A stretch of 33,270 nt of DNA, taken from assembly GCA_017405595.1 (NCBI GenBank), contig JAFRAC010000022.1, positions 1-33,270 on the forward strand, given 5' to 3'. Shown piece by piece: positions 23,524-32,452 of the stretch. The position numbers and the translations under genes were made by a program. The DNA is from Thermoguttaceae bacterium (GTDB taxonomy: Bacteria > Planctomycetota > Planctomycetia > Pirellulales > Thermoguttaceae). The notes under the pieces are model-generated. The model was not told the DNA's origin, searched no databases, and was given only the letters and a program-made list of their open reading frames with translations. Within the stretch, counting starts at the first letter, position 1, and each line of letters opens with the position of its first letter.

Positions 23524-25173
23524 ATGAAAAAGAGTTATTTCGGGTACATCGGAACATTCCTTCTGGGAATGGCCTCTCTGCTGATGACCGTATCAGCATC
23601 GGCCCAAGGGGATTGCTGCGACGAATGCGCCGGCTATGCCGCCGGTCCGGTCGGGCTTCCTCTCCTGGGGCATCACGGTTTCGGACTTGGGATCCCGGGC
23701 GGCGGGCTTGCCAACAGCGATTTCGGCCGGCGTGCCATTCCGGCTCCGGTCTATTTCGCCAACACCTACCCGGAATACCTTTACGGTTCCCCCAACATTT
23801 ACGCCGGTTTCGACGAATACGATACCGATATCGCTTTCGTCAGCCCGGTTATCGGCAAAACGCCGTTCCACTACGACTACTACAACGACCAGTACAACTA
23901 TTCCCCCTACTACGGGAAGCGTTGGGATAAAAACTGGTATATCACCGACCAGGTCGCTTACCGCAGCGACGATTCCGCCGTTTCGGCCGGGGCGATCGCC
24001 GAATCCGCGAGTTACGGCGATTCGGACCAGGGTGCGCTCTCCCTTCCCCGCGAAGCCGAAAGCGGCAGTGCCGTTAAGGCCCAGCCGGCCGAAACTCCGG
24101 CTGTCCCCGCCCAGCCTGCGGCTCCCGAACCCGCCGACACCCATATCACTCAGGCCTCTTATACGGTCAGCAGTTATGAAGGCGCCTACCAGGGCCGGTT
24201 CATCTATAATTTCGAGAGTTTTTGCGACGACGATCCTCCCTGCTGCCTCCTGCGCCCGATTGCATGTGTTGCCCGTGCGCTTTTCGGCTGCGGGGGCTGC
24301 GGCGTCTGCGGCAGTTGCCGTGCGTATAACGGCGGTTTCGGCCGTTACTGCTGCGAGGCGTACAGCGGTCACGGCGGCTACGGCGGGTTCAACTGTCCCG
24401 GATACCGGGTCGGGGGATGCGGCCGGCCTTTTGTCGACCCGTTTGCCGAAGGATACGCAGTAGACGCGTACGGAACCTGCTGCGACGGAATCTATGTCGA
24501 TTCCTATTCTGACTGCTCCGACTGCGCCGGCGGCGTTTTCCTCGACGGAAACGCCTGTGGTAGCGTCGCCAATACTGAAGCCGATCCGGAAGAGGCGGCG
24601 TCCGAAGACGATTCTTCCGACAACGCGGAACCTGCGCAGGACGATCAGGTTTCGACCGATTCCGCGGCCGAAGGGTCGGATTCCCCCGCACAAGACGAAA
24701 ATTCGGACCTGATACCGCAGAAGGGCGGCGCAACCGATCCGGCCGTCCCCTCGGAGTCCGGCGCCCAGTCTCTGGAACAGACCATGCCCGAGGAACCGGA
24801 ACCGCCTATCCTTCCCGAAGCCGAACCGGAAAGCGACGATGGGTTCCGCGGTATCTTCGGCCCGGCCTCCAGCAATGCCGAACCGGAAGAGACCATGACC
24901 ATCGGAAGTATCCGGATGCAGGTTCCCGAAAACGCCGTGGTCATCATCAACGGCTACCGTACCAAACTGACCGGCGCGGTCCGGACCTTTGTCGCCAAAG
25001 ACCTCGTTCCGGGCGAAATCTATGAGTTCGAGGTCAAAGTCCTCATCGAACAGGACGGCAAGATCTTTTCCGGAACCAAACAGACCGAGCTGCGGGCCGG
25101 GGGCAGTTCCCTGGTCGCCTTCGATCTGCGCGATTTCCAGCAGGAAAAGGGGCTGACCGTCGCCTCGAAGTAA
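23524..25173 (+). CDS. Secreted Cys/Gly/Tyr-rich protein with C-terminal TIGR03000-type domain
   Basis: The 549-residue protein starts after AAAGGGAAAG and has a signal peptide (1-28, ending SASAQ). A Tyr- and Gly-rich part follows, then an Ala/Pro/Glu linker (about 165-205) and a Cys-rich block (about 235-350) with pairs such as CGGCGVCGSC and SDCSDCAG. Next is a long acidic Glu/Ser/Asp linker, and finally the 70-residue TIGR03000 domain (about 463-535) with VPENAVVIINGYRTKLTGA and a closing beta-rich LRAGGSSLVAFDL. TIGR03000 is a planctomycete domain of unknown function, so the gene supports that phylum. The many Cys suggest disulfide cross-linking on the cell surface or envelope. It is probably a structural surface protein. 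That is inferred. Confidence 0.85.
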   Translation: MKKSYFGYIGTFLLGMASLLMTVSASAQGDCCDECAGYAAGPVGLPLLGHHGFGLGIPGGGLANSDFGRRAIPAPVYFANTYPEYLYGSPNIYAGFDEYDTDIAFVSPVIGKTPFHYDYYNDQYNYSPYYGKRWDKNWYITDQVAYRSDDSAVSAGAIAESASYGDSDQGALSLPREAESGSAVKAQPAETPAVPAQPAAPEPADTHITQASYTVSSYEGAYQGRFIYNFESFCDDDPPCCLLRPIACVARALFGCGGCGVCGSCRAYNGGFGRYCCEAYSGHGGYGGFNCPGYRVGGCGRPFVDPFAEGYAVDAYGTCCDGIYVDSYSDCSDCAGGVFLDGNACGSVANTEADPEEAASEDDSSDNAEPAQDDQVSTDSAAEGSDSPAQDENSDLIPQKGGATDPAVPSESGAQSLEQTMPEEPEPPILPEAEPESDDGFRGIFGPASSNAEPEETMTIGSIRMQVPENAVVIINGYRTKLTGAVRTFVAKDLVPGEIYEFEVKVLIEQDGKIFSGTKQTELRAGGSSLVAFDLRDFQQEKGLTVASK

Positions 25174-25204
25174 ACCCGGTTTACATCATTGATTAGACAC
25201 AGCT

Positions 25205-25236
25205 AGGCCCGTCTTCCGCATGCGGAAGCCGGGCCT
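25205..25236. terminator. Bidirectional hairpin between convergent genes
   Basis: AGGCCCG-T-CTTCCGC pairs with GCGGAAG-C-CGGGCCT around AT, with one mismatch. It lies between the Cys-rich protein stop and the HEAT-like lipoprotein stop. No T-run is present. Confidence 0.6.
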
Positions 25237-25264
25237 CGCTGATTTCGGGGCGCTCGGGAAAGCG

Positions 25265-26119
25265 TTACTTCAAAAGTGCGGAATCCTGAAGATTCAGCGC
25301 CGAACGCAGACCCGAGATTTCCTTCGGCGGACGGTCCCGCTTCCCCTGACGATACGCAACATAGGTGCTCCACAGCTCGTAATCGGCACCGTAATTCTTT
25401 CCGGTAACCTTGGCCAGCGCGTCCATCGCGGCCAGACGCAGCGCGCCGTCGTCGAGCGGCTCATCCTGCATCGCCTCGGCCAGGAACTCGATCAGCTGCG
25501 GCGAATCGTCCATCCGGGCGGCGTTGCGCAAAAGAGAGAGTCGGAAATCTTTCCGCTCATTGTTCTCTTTTTCGTTCCCGGCATCCGACGAGAAGGCGGC
25601 TTCCCGATAAGTCTCGGAAAAAACCGAAAGAATGCCGAGACGGACCTCTTTCATCTCGTTCGACTTCACCATCGAACCATACATGCCGAGCGCGTCGGCC
25701 GCCGCCATGCGGTTTCCGAGGTTCTCTTCATGAAGCGCCGACAACAGTGTTTCCAGAGCCGAAGGAATCGCGGTGTTCTCGGTAATCTGCCCCAGCGCGC
25801 GCAGCGCCGCACGTCGGACAAGCGGATCCTGCGAACGGTTGTATTCCTCGATCAGCTGGAACGCCAGAATCTTCTTCTCTTCGGGGGGAGCCTTCGCGCC
25901 TTCTTTTCCCTTTTCGGCGATCCGCTCAATCCGTTCCCACGGACGCAGGATCCCCTCGATCTGATCGCTCCGCCTTTCCGTGCCCGGAAGCCGCAAAAGA
26001 AGATCGTTGTCGGTTGCCCAGAACGCGGAATTGCATCCTGCGGCAAGGAAAAAGAGGGGCAGTATCAGCACCAGGCTGCGGTGACCAAACGGCATAGCTA
26101 CTCTCATTATGAAACGCAT
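25265..26119 (-). CDS. Lipoprotein with HEAT-like repeats
   Basis: A 284-residue lipoprotein with signal and lipobox LAAGC (modified Cys29). The mature part contains helical-pair repeats of the HEAT type, for example RSQDPLVRRAALRALGQI, NLGNRMAAADALGMYGS and DDGALRLAAMDALAKV. HEAT repeats serve as protein-binding scaffolds, so this is probably a structural or assembly lipoprotein at the membrane. The ATG at 26119 is chosen because GGAAGGGAAT is just ahead. Later in-frame ATGs at 26107 and 26095 are weaker, and an upstream start would lengthen the signal. It is divergent from the DUF1570 gene. The partner is unknown. Confidence 0.8.
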   Translation of the reverse strand: MRFIMRVAMPFGHRSLVLILPLFFLAAGCNSAFWATDNDLLLRLPGTERRSDQIEGILRPWERIERIAEKGKEGAKAPPEEKKILAFQLIEEYNRSQDPLVRRAALRALGQITENTAIPSALETLLSALHEENLGNRMAAADALGMYGSMVKSNEMKEVRLGILSVFSETYREAAFSSDAGNEKENNERKDFRLSLLRNAARMDDSPQLIEFLAEAMQDEPLDDGALRLAAMDALAKVTGKNYGADYELWSTYVAYRQGKRDRPPKEISGLRSALNLQDSALLK

Positions 26120-26329
26120 ATTCCCTTCCCCTCCGAACAGACCGGGGAACAATAGCAAAAAGAACCGTCGAAAACAAGATCGATTCTTTTCACTCCCTTT
26201 CGGGGCGGCTTTGCCGGACCCCGCGGCGCGCAGGCGCGGAATCTTCTTGCCGGCCCGGGGAAAAAGGGATATATTAAAGCGGGGCGGTGATTCCTTCCGC
26301 CGGTTCGTTCATTCGTTTGGCATCCCGCA

Positions 26330-27499
26330 ATGTTGATCTTCATTATCATTCCTCTCCTGCTCCTTTTCGGTCTGCCGGGGTTCGCCCAGGAACCCGCGCC
26401 GCCGGCCGCCGAACCTGTCGTAACGGCCGAACTCGACAGCGGCGCGGCGTACACGGGGCGCCTTTTGGCCGACTACCGTCAAGACGACGGACGCGGTCTT
26501 ACCGCGATCCAGAAGCGGGACGGCGCCATCGAGACGATCCATTCCGAACATATCCTGAAGCTGACCAAATCGGCGGAACCTTTCACCCCGATGTCGCAGG
26601 AAGAGGCGGGCCAGGCTCTTCTCGAAGAACTCGGAACCGGCTACTATCTCCATCAGACCAGGCACTTTGTGATCGTTCACCGGACGAGCGCAACGTACGC
26701 GGTCTGGTGCGGCAAACTTTTTGAGTCTCTCTACACCGCCTTTAACTTTTACCAGAACCGGCGCGGTTTCCGGCTGGGGGAACCGGAGTTTCCGCTCCAG
26801 GCCATCCTTCTGCCGAACCGGCAGGCGTTCCTCGAATACGCGCAAAACGATATGCCGAGCGCCGAGGGGATCGCCGCCTATTTTAACCGGAACTCCAACC
26901 GGATCGTCTTATACGATTTCTCCGAAGAAGAGACCGCACGCGGCGACCTCCAGCGGAAAAAACGGGCTTCGGCCGACATCAATGAATTCCTCTCCCGGCC
27001 CGGCGCGGCGGCAAGCGTCACGACGATCATCCACGAGGCGACGCACCAGATCGCCTTTAACCGCGGCCTGTTTCTTCGGAGCGGGCCCTACCCTCTCTGG
27101 GCGGTTGAAGGGCTGTCGATGTTTTTCGAGGTCCCCGATCCCCGTTCACCCCAGGGGTGGAGTTTCCGCGGTTCGCGGGGGAAAGTCAACGCGCCCCGCC
27201 TTGCCGATCTACGCCGGCTCCTTGCCTCCGGTCCCGCCGACCCGATCCGCGAAATTCTTCGGGAAGAGCATTTTCATGACGATCCGCTCCGTTCCTATTC
27301 CCTTTCCTGGGGGCTCTATTACTATCTGCAGAATAAAGAACCGGAGAAACTCGCCCGTTACCTGAAAAACGCCGCCGAAAAACCCCCTTACGCTCTCTGG
27401 ACCCCGGACGAACGGGTTGCGGATTTCGAGGCCGTTTTCGGCAGCGATTGGGAAAAGTTCCAGAAGAACTTCTGCAAATATATCGACTCGCTCAAATAG
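26330..27499 (+). CDS. Secreted DUF1570-type gluzincin metallopeptidase-like protein
   Basis: A 389-residue protein with a hydrophobic signal (2-18, ending GFAQ). A mid-region matches DUF1570: HFVIVHRTS, AILLPNRQAF, and the zinc motif HEATH (235-239), followed by AVEGLSMFFE with Glu260 and Glu267, the usual gluzincin third ligand region. Thus metal and catalytic residues are kept and peptidase activity is plausible. DUF1570 is common in planctomycetes and its substrate is unknown. The ATG at 26330 has no clear ribosome site, so the start is tentative. It is divergent from the HEAT-like lipoprotein gene and ends at a strong terminator. Confidence 0.82.
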   Translation: MLIFIIIPLLLLFGLPGFAQEPAPPAAEPVVTAELDSGAAYTGRLLADYRQDDGRGLTAIQKRDGAIETIHSEHILKLTKSAEPFTPMSQEEAGQALLEELGTGYYLHQTRHFVIVHRTSATYAVWCGKLFESLYTAFNFYQNRRGFRLGEPEFPLQAILLPNRQAFLEYAQNDMPSAEGIAAYFNRNSNRIVLYDFSEEETARGDLQRKKRASADINEFLSRPGAAASVTTIIHEATHQIAFNRGLFLRSGPYPLWAVEGLSMFFEVPDPRSPQGWSFRGSRGKVNAPRLADLRRLLASGPADPIREILREEHFHDDPLRSYSLSWGLYYYLQNKEPEKLARYLKNAAEKPPYALWTPDERVADFEAVFGSDWEKFQKNFCKYIDSLK

Positions 27500-27502
27500 C
27501 GT

Positions 27503-27535
27503 GCGCGCCTTCCCTTCCGGAAAGGCGCGCGTTTT
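27503..27535 (+). terminator. Terminator after the DUF1570 gene
   Basis: Stem GCGCGCCTT (27503-27511) pairs with AAGGCGCGC (27522-27530), followed by GTTTTC. It lies directly after the stop codon. Confidence 0.8.
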
Positions 27536-27582
27536 CGGATAATTCACGCTCATCGGCAGGGCGGGAATGGCCGCCAGGGCGG

Positions 27583-28020
27583 TTAGCGAAGCTGCGATTC
27601 CCCGATACTTCCCGGTGCGAACGGAACCGAACCGGGATAGTCGTCGAAACCGGGAGCGGCTTCCGGCGAAGAGGACGCCGAAGGAGAACTTTCGGAAGAA
27701 TCCCGCATCGCGGTCTTTTCAGGCTCGCGGCGGTCCGGCTGCGCCGGGGCCCCCTTTTCGCCGTATTCTCCGTTCTGGGCAAGCGATTGTTCCCCCTTTT
27801 CCCCCTGTTCGGCATTGCGCAGATAGTCGTCTTTCGTATAGCGTTCCGGCGGGGCTTTGAGCTGGATATCGTCCATTTCGGCGGGGGATTTGATTTCCGG
27901 TTTCGGCTTCCGCTCAAAGGGATTGTGCATATTCCACGACGAGGTTTGACATCCTGTCAGCCCGAAACTGACGGCAGCGGCCAGGATCAGCGCTGCCCGG
28001 AGAACGCTCTTTTTTTCCAT
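27583..28020 (-). CDS. Small lipoprotein, uncharacterised, Ser/Pro-rich
   Basis: A 145-residue lipoprotein with a signal and lipobox LTGC (Cys24), starting MEKKSVLRAALILAAAVSFG. The mature part is hydrophilic and rich in Glu, Lys, Pro and Ser and looks disordered: PFERKPKPEIKSPAEMDD, NAEQGEKGEQ, then SPSASSSPEA. No domain is recognised. The ATG at 28020 is preferred, with AAAGG about ten bases ahead. The frame runs further upstream without a signal. It could be an outer-membrane or surface lipoprotein. The function is unknown. It shares no operon with the next minus-strand gene, since a terminator lies between. Confidence 0.7.
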   Translation of the reverse strand: MEKKSVLRAALILAAAVSFGLTGCQTSSWNMHNPFERKPKPEIKSPAEMDDIQLKAPPERYTKDDYLRNAEQGEKGEQSLAQNGEYGEKGAPAQPDRREPEKTAMRDSSESSPSASSSPEAAPGFDDYPGSVPFAPGSIGESQLR

Positions 28021-28146
28021 CTCTACAAACCTTTTTCTTCTGGTATCATTCCGCCGAAAATCACGGCACCACGGGCGAGAGTAATCTTTTTCCGAAACCG
28101 AATCAAGAGGAAATCTTTCCCGAATCCGGCGAGTCCCATAAAAAAA

Positions 28147-28181
28147 ACCGGCAGGGGCATTTTCGCCCGTGCCGGTTTTTT
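28147..28181 (-). terminator. Rho-independent terminator after the phosphoesterase gene
   Basis: ACCGGCA (28147-28153) pairs with TGCCGGT (28170-28176), with an inner GGG/CCC helix. Read on the minus strand, it is followed by a run of seven T. It also has T's on the plus strand. It lies 27 bases past the stop of the phosphoesterase gene. Confidence 0.9.
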
Positions 28182-28203
28182 CATCGGAAAAGGCCAAAGG
28201 CGC

Positions 28204-29331
28204 CTATTCAATCTCAAAATCGAACTGGCGCCGCGCGTCCCGATACCACGCTTGGCCCCGCGAAGCGGGTGAAATCGCTTTCAGCGGAGAAAAGGTCCGT
28301 ACATGGACGCGCGTCATCTCAGGGTTAAATTCGAGCAGCTGAAGCCAGCCGTCCCCGCCGTTCCCTTCCCAGCCGCCCCCCATCGCCTGGGTGTTGAAAA
28401 GGATCTGGTAAACCGGTTTCCCCGCATCGTTCGGGTCGGCGCGGAATCCGGTACTCCCGTCCATATCGTCGGCGGCGGCGATATGGCCGCAGATGACCAT
28501 TCGGATATTGCCGGCCGGTTTTACCAGCTTTTCCCACACGTCCTGGCCGGAATTGCCGTCGGCGCAGATGGCGTATCCTTCCTGTTTGGTGCGGCGGACA
28601 TCCTTGTTATAGCCGAGCATATACGAATGGGTCACGACGATCCCGAAATGGTCCCGGTATTCCGGCCGGGCAAAAAGGTCTTTCGCCCAGGCGATCACCT
28701 CGTCGCGCGGAACAAACTCGAGCGCGGCCGCCAGAATCTTCTTTCCGCCCGGTGCGGTCCACTCGTAGGCGGCGTTCTCGAGGGTGTGCACACCAAAGGC
28801 GTTCGGCGCGGTCTCGACGAGAACCCCCTTGAGCGCAGGGTTCCGGCCGATCGGGAAAAACTCCCCGAAATGCGTATCGCGCGTCTCCGAGGAGCGAACC
28901 CCGTAATGCACCCCCTCCGGGTAGATATCGGGGCCGTAATCGTGATTTCCGGTACAAAGAATATAAGGATAGACCCCGTCGAGCCGCTGAAAGGCGCGCG
29001 AAACCGACCCCCACATCTGACTCCAGATCTGGTTGGCGAATTTTCCGTCCGGTTCCTGCAGGCCGTTCGACTCGACCAGATCGCCGACACAGACAACCTG
29101 TTCGATATGAAGCGTATCGCGGTTCTCGGCGATCCACGCGGTCATCAGATCGAAAATCCCCTGGTTCCGGCTGTAGCGGGAATACGCCTGCGGATCGGGG
29201 ATAACGACCATCGTCCAGCCGTCCGGCTCGACGAGCGCGGGCGCCGTGTCAGCCCCCTCCTGAGCCCGGAGAGCAAAGGCCGGAGCAAGAAGAAGGAGGG
29301 CCAGAAAAACAGCTGCGGAAAACCGGTTCAT
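28204..29331 (-). CDS. Secreted calcineurin-like metallophosphoesterase
   Basis: A 375-residue protein with a signal peptide (1-23, ending LRAQ). The metallophosphoesterase motifs appear in order: Asp46 in VIPDPQ, GDLVES with Asp84, GNHD at 128-131, His235 in VVTHSY, and GHI with His283. The first motif reads DPQ rather than the usual D-x-H, so one metal ligand may differ. Family members hydrolyse phosphomono- or diesters, and this one acts outside the cytoplasm. The ATG at 29331 gives the clean signal peptide. The frame is open 30 codons further upstream. It begins 14 bases after the MFS transporter gene, so they are probably cotranscribed, perhaps releasing a substrate for uptake. Confidence 0.88.
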   Translation of the reverse strand: MNRFSAAVFLALLLLAPAFALRAQEGADTAPALVEPDGWTMVVIPDPQAYSRYSRNQGIFDLMTAWIAENRDTLHIEQVVCVGDLVESNGLQEPDGKFANQIWSQMWGSVSRAFQRLDGVYPYILCTGNHDYGPDIYPEGVHYGVRSSETRDTHFGEFFPIGRNPALKGVLVETAPNAFGVHTLENAAYEWTAPGGKKILAAALEFVPRDEVIAWAKDLFARPEYRDHFGIVVTHSYMLGYNKDVRRTKQEGYAICADGNSGQDVWEKLVKPAGNIRMVICGHIAAADDMDGSTGFRADPNDAGKPVYQILFNTQAMGGGWEGNGGDGWLQLLEFNPEMTRVHVRTFSPLKAISPASRGQAWYRDARRQFDFEIE

Positions 29332-29345
29332 CGCTCGTCTTTCGA

Positions 29346-31061
29346 TTATTCGGGGAGGGGCTGGTCTTTCGTTTCGGGGAGGAAGAAGATCAGGATGATC
29401 CCCAGAAGGAAAATCGGGCAAAGGGTCGCGCCCGCCCAGGCCATCGGTTCCGCCTTATGGGCGTAGACACTCGAGGTAAGGAACCCGATAAAGAACGGCC
29501 CGATCGCCGAAATATACCGGCCGGCGTTGTAGCAGAGCGAAACAGAGGTGCTCCGGACGCGGGTCGGGAAGAGTTCCGGAAAGTAGATTGTGTAGCCGCT
29601 CAAAAGCGATGCGACCGAGAACCCCATCAGCGGATTGAGAATCAGGACCGAAATCGAGGTGCGGGCAAAGCCGAAGACCGCCAGCGAGGCGCACATCGCC
29701 GCCAGCAGGAAAAAGACAAAGGTCGGGCGGCGGCCGATCCGGCGCGTGATCAGCGCGAAAGCGTACATTCCGAAAAACGCGCCCAAATTGATGAGCGCCG
29801 AGGTAATCGCCCCCCAGTTGCTGACCGTTTTGTCGATCCGGCTTTTATCGGCTTTGATCAGCCCGATCAGTTCGTCGGTATCCGACTGCCGGGCATCGGC
29901 CCTGGCTTCATCGATCCACTCTTTAATTCTGGCGGCCTCCTCATTCCCGATGGCCTTATTGCTGCTGTCAGTCGCCGGCGCAAGCACGTCCACAATTTCT
30001 TCATCGGCAAGGTCATTCTGACCGTCAGCAATATCCTTAAGCACCTTGAAGATTTTACCGCCGCTGAGGGCAAGCCCGGGTTCGTTGACCCGGTTCATGA
30101 AGAATCCCTCTTTGATCTCCTGGTCTTTGACCGCCTTGGCGAAATCTTTGTCGGTCACGAGTTTTGCGAAAAAGATCTGCTCGTTTTTCGAAAACTCTTC
30201 CAGCCCGGCGGTTTCACAGTTATACCGGAAAACCGAGCGGTTCAGGTCGATCGCAAAAAGCATAATCCCCCAGAATCCGATAATCCCGATCGAGGCGAAG
30301 ATCATTCCGAGGATAACGCGGTTGCGCGTAAAGGAGTTGCCGAAAAGCTCGGCGAGAGGGCTCGCCTTCCGGCCCGCCTCTTTGGCCTCTTCGTGTGCCT
30401 TCTTCCACGCCTCCGGCTCGTCCATCGTCCGAATGAAGAAGAGAAGGATCACCGGGAAGAACCCGAAGAAAAAGGTCCAGTTCCAGACTCCCCAGCCGCC
30501 GCCGTGCGGAACGACCTGACCGAGAACGAACGCGATCAGCGCGGCGGTGATATTTCCGAGCGAACTCATCGCCTGCAGAAACGCCAGGGCGTAGGGGCGC
30601 GCGGACGCCGGCATGCTTTCGGCGACGACGGTGGCGCAGACGGCAAACGCGCCGCCGAACCCGAGTCCCGAAATGAAGCGGAGCGCCAGGAACTGGTTCA
30701 CGTCTTTCACAAAGCAGGTCACACCCGAAGCGACCGAATAGAGAAGGATCATCCAGAACATCGTCCGGACACGGCCGTATTTATCACCGCAGACACCGAA
30801 GATAATCCCGCCGGTCGCCCAGCCGATCAGCATCAGCGCGGTGGCCCACGCGGCATAACTGGAGACGGCGCCGGTCCATTCCCCCATCCCGGTCAGTCCC
30901 GCGATCGCGGGGCTTTTCGCCAAAGCGAAGAGCTGCTGGTTCAGCGTATCAAGCGCCCAGCCCAGCGTGCAGACAATCAGAATGAACCAGTGTTTTCCGC
31001 TCAATTGGCGATACCAGGGACGGGAATCCGTCTCGGGCGACGCGGCTTGAAGATCGGCCAT
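29346..31061 (-). CDS. MFS transporter (metabolite:H+ symporter type) with a large loop insert
   Basis: The 571-residue protein has 12 predicted transmembrane segments. MFS signatures are present: GDKYGRVRT (92-100) after TM2, the N-domain motif PASARPYALA, and RRIGRRPTFVF in the second half, plus PELFPTRVRSTSVSLCYN. It resembles sugar-acid/sialate or aromatic-acid:H+ symporters. An unusual soluble segment of about 140 residues (274-414), rich in Asp, Lys and Glu, sits between predicted TM7 and TM8, facing outside by MFS topology. The start follows AAAGGAG by seven bases. It is followed closely by the secreted phosphoesterase gene. The substrate is not known. Confidence 0.9.
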   Translation of the reverse strand: MADLQAASPETDSRPWYRQLSGKHWFILIVCTLGWALDTLNQQLFALAKSPAIAGLTGMGEWTGAVSSYAAWATALMLIGWATGGIIFGVCGDKYGRVRTMFWMILLYSVASGVTCFVKDVNQFLALRFISGLGFGGAFAVCATVVAESMPASARPYALAFLQAMSSLGNITAALIAFVLGQVVPHGGGWGVWNWTFFFGFFPVILLFFIRTMDEPEAWKKAHEEAKEAGRKASPLAELFGNSFTRNRVILGMIFASIGIIGFWGIMLFAIDLNRSVFRYNCETAGLEEFSKNEQIFFAKLVTDKDFAKAVKDQEIKEGFFMNRVNEPGLALSGGKIFKVLKDIADGQNDLADEEIVDVLAPATDSSNKAIGNEEAARIKEWIDEARADARQSDTDELIGLIKADKSRIDKTVSNWGAITSALINLGAFFGMYAFALITRRIGRRPTFVFFLLAAMCASLAVFGFARTSISVLILNPLMGFSVASLLSGYTIYFPELFPTRVRSTSVSLCYNAGRYISAIGPFFIGFLTSSVYAHKAEPMAWAGATLCPIFLLGIILIFFLPETKDQPLPE

Positions 31062-31208
31062 TGCAGAACTCCTTTATCAAGAAAAAGAAAGATACATACC
31101 GGAAATCCGCGGAAAACAGAAACACGGTTTTCCGCGGAAGGGATTGTCAGGAAAAAACGCTCCGGACAAGGCGCGCGTTCCGGCGGGAAAGACCGCCGGA
31201 AGAAACTC

Positions 31209-32042
31209 CTACGGATGAGGCCGGTGATGGCCCGGTTTCGGCGGCGCAGGACGGGCGCCCGGCTTGTGCGCGGGATTCGAAGCGTGTCCGGGAGCCGGCT
31301 TGGGAGCCGGAGCGGGACGCGCGCCGTTATAGGCGTTCGGGCGGGGAGCCGGCGGAGGAACCGCCCCGTGATGAGCGGGAGCCGCCGAAGGTTTCGGAGC
31401 CGGTCTTCCCGGTTTTGGCGGAGGCGGCGGAGCGGGATGATGCGGAGCCGGCGCCGGCGGGGCGCTGTGGGGGCGGGGTCCGGGTCCATGCACATTGACC
31501 GCGACCGGAGGCGCCGGGGGCCGGCGGTTCGGGGGGGCGGGATGACGCGGCGCCGGACGGGCGCCGGGACGGAGCGCGCGGTAATCCCACGGCGCGACAG
31601 GATTAATGATGAGCCAAAGCCCGAACTTCGCGGCCCGGGCGCGGATCTGCGCCTGCGCGTAAACCGGATCGTTGTAGAAGATGTCGTTATGCCAGGCGTA
31701 GCCGGCTTCGATCATTCTCAGACCAAGCTCGCGCCCGTCGTCGGTATAGACGCGGCCGACGATGCGCCCCAGCGAATCGGTCTCGGTATAGGCGACGATC
31801 ACATGTTTGCCGAACGCAATGTTCGAGAGGTAATGGCGGGCATCCTCGCCGCTGGCCTGTCCGAGTTCCGGCGCATCGGCATCGGCGAAACAGACGGTGT
31901 AAGTCGTTCGTGTCAGAGAGTCATAGACCGCAATCGTATCGCCGTCTTCGACACGGGTGACAATTCCCTGAAAAACATCCGCGCGCAGCCCGGCGGCCAG
32001 CGCGAAAATCGAGAGAACCGCGTACCAAATTTTTGCTTTCAT
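31209..32042 (-). CDS. Secreted SNase-like protein with Pro/Ala/His-rich C-terminal tail
   Basis: A 277-residue protein with a signal peptide (1-21), followed by a staphylococcal-nuclease-like fold (22-152): GIVTRVEDGDTIAVY, ADADAPEL, GRIVGRVYTDDGRELGLRMI, and GYAWHNDIFY. The residue equal to catalytic Arg35 of Staphylococcus nuclease is Cys51 here, while the equivalents of Glu43 (Glu59) and Arg87 (Arg93) remain, so nuclease activity may be lost or altered. After about residue 153 comes a roughly 120-residue tail made of Pro, Ala, Arg, Lys and His, probably disordered and exposed, perhaps for envelope or metal interaction. The ATG follows AAGGGG by eight bases. It is alone, upstream of the MFS gene on the same strand. 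Confidence 0.82.
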   Translation of the reverse strand: MKAKIWYAVLSIFALAAGLRADVFQGIVTRVEDGDTIAVYDSLTRTTYTVCFADADAPELGQASGEDARHYLSNIAFGKHVIVAYTETDSLGRIVGRVYTDDGRELGLRMIEAGYAWHNDIFYNDPVYAQAQIRARAAKFGLWLIINPVAPWDYRALRPGARPAPRHPAPPNRRPPAPPVAVNVHGPGPRPHSAPPAPAPHHPAPPPPPKPGRPAPKPSAAPAHHGAVPPPAPRPNAYNGARPAPAPKPAPGHASNPAHKPGARPAPPKPGHHRPHP

Positions 32043-32390
32043 TCTCGAAACCCCTTGAATCTAGAGTACATTTTCCCACATCGGGATTTCCATTCATTCT
32101 AACAGAGCGATACTTCAAACGCAACGGGCTGAATCCGATTTTCGGCGGGCGTCCTTTCGCAAAGATTTCCCGGAAACGGTTTTCCTCCCGGTCCGCCCCG
32201 CCTTCCGAACTTCCCTCCGCCTCGGAATGCCGAGAGAACCCCCCACCGGGAATTATAGATTGAGGAATCGAAAAAGGCAAACTTGCCGGGAAAACCGTTC
32301 GGCACCGGAAGGAGGAGCGCCCGCGCGGCCCGGCGAAAGAGCGGAACCGCTTTTCATTACGAAAAAGAGATAAGAAAGGTTCATTCAACA
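32043..32390. other. Intergenic region upstream of the nuclease-like gene
   Basis: No gene is supported. Short open frames read on the minus strand have no ribosome site or recognisable product. The promoter of the nuclease-like gene presumably lies near 32060-32120, but no good consensus was found. Confidence 0.4.
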
Positions 32391-32416
32391 AAAAAGACCG
32401 GCGCAAGCGCCGGCCC
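32391..32416 (-). terminator. Terminator after the small conserved protein gene
   Basis: CCGGCGC (32398-32404) and GCGCCGG (32407-32413) pair perfectly around AA. On the minus strand, a run of T follows. It lies about 40 bases past the stop. Confidence 0.88.
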
Positions 32417-32452
32417 TTTTTATTGACTCTGATACGGCTCAGATGATCGGGA

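Noticed and set aside
29457..32102. An 881-codon plus-strand open frame
   Set aside because: It covers the complement of the MFS and nuclease-like genes. The product is Arg/Glu-rich with no domain.
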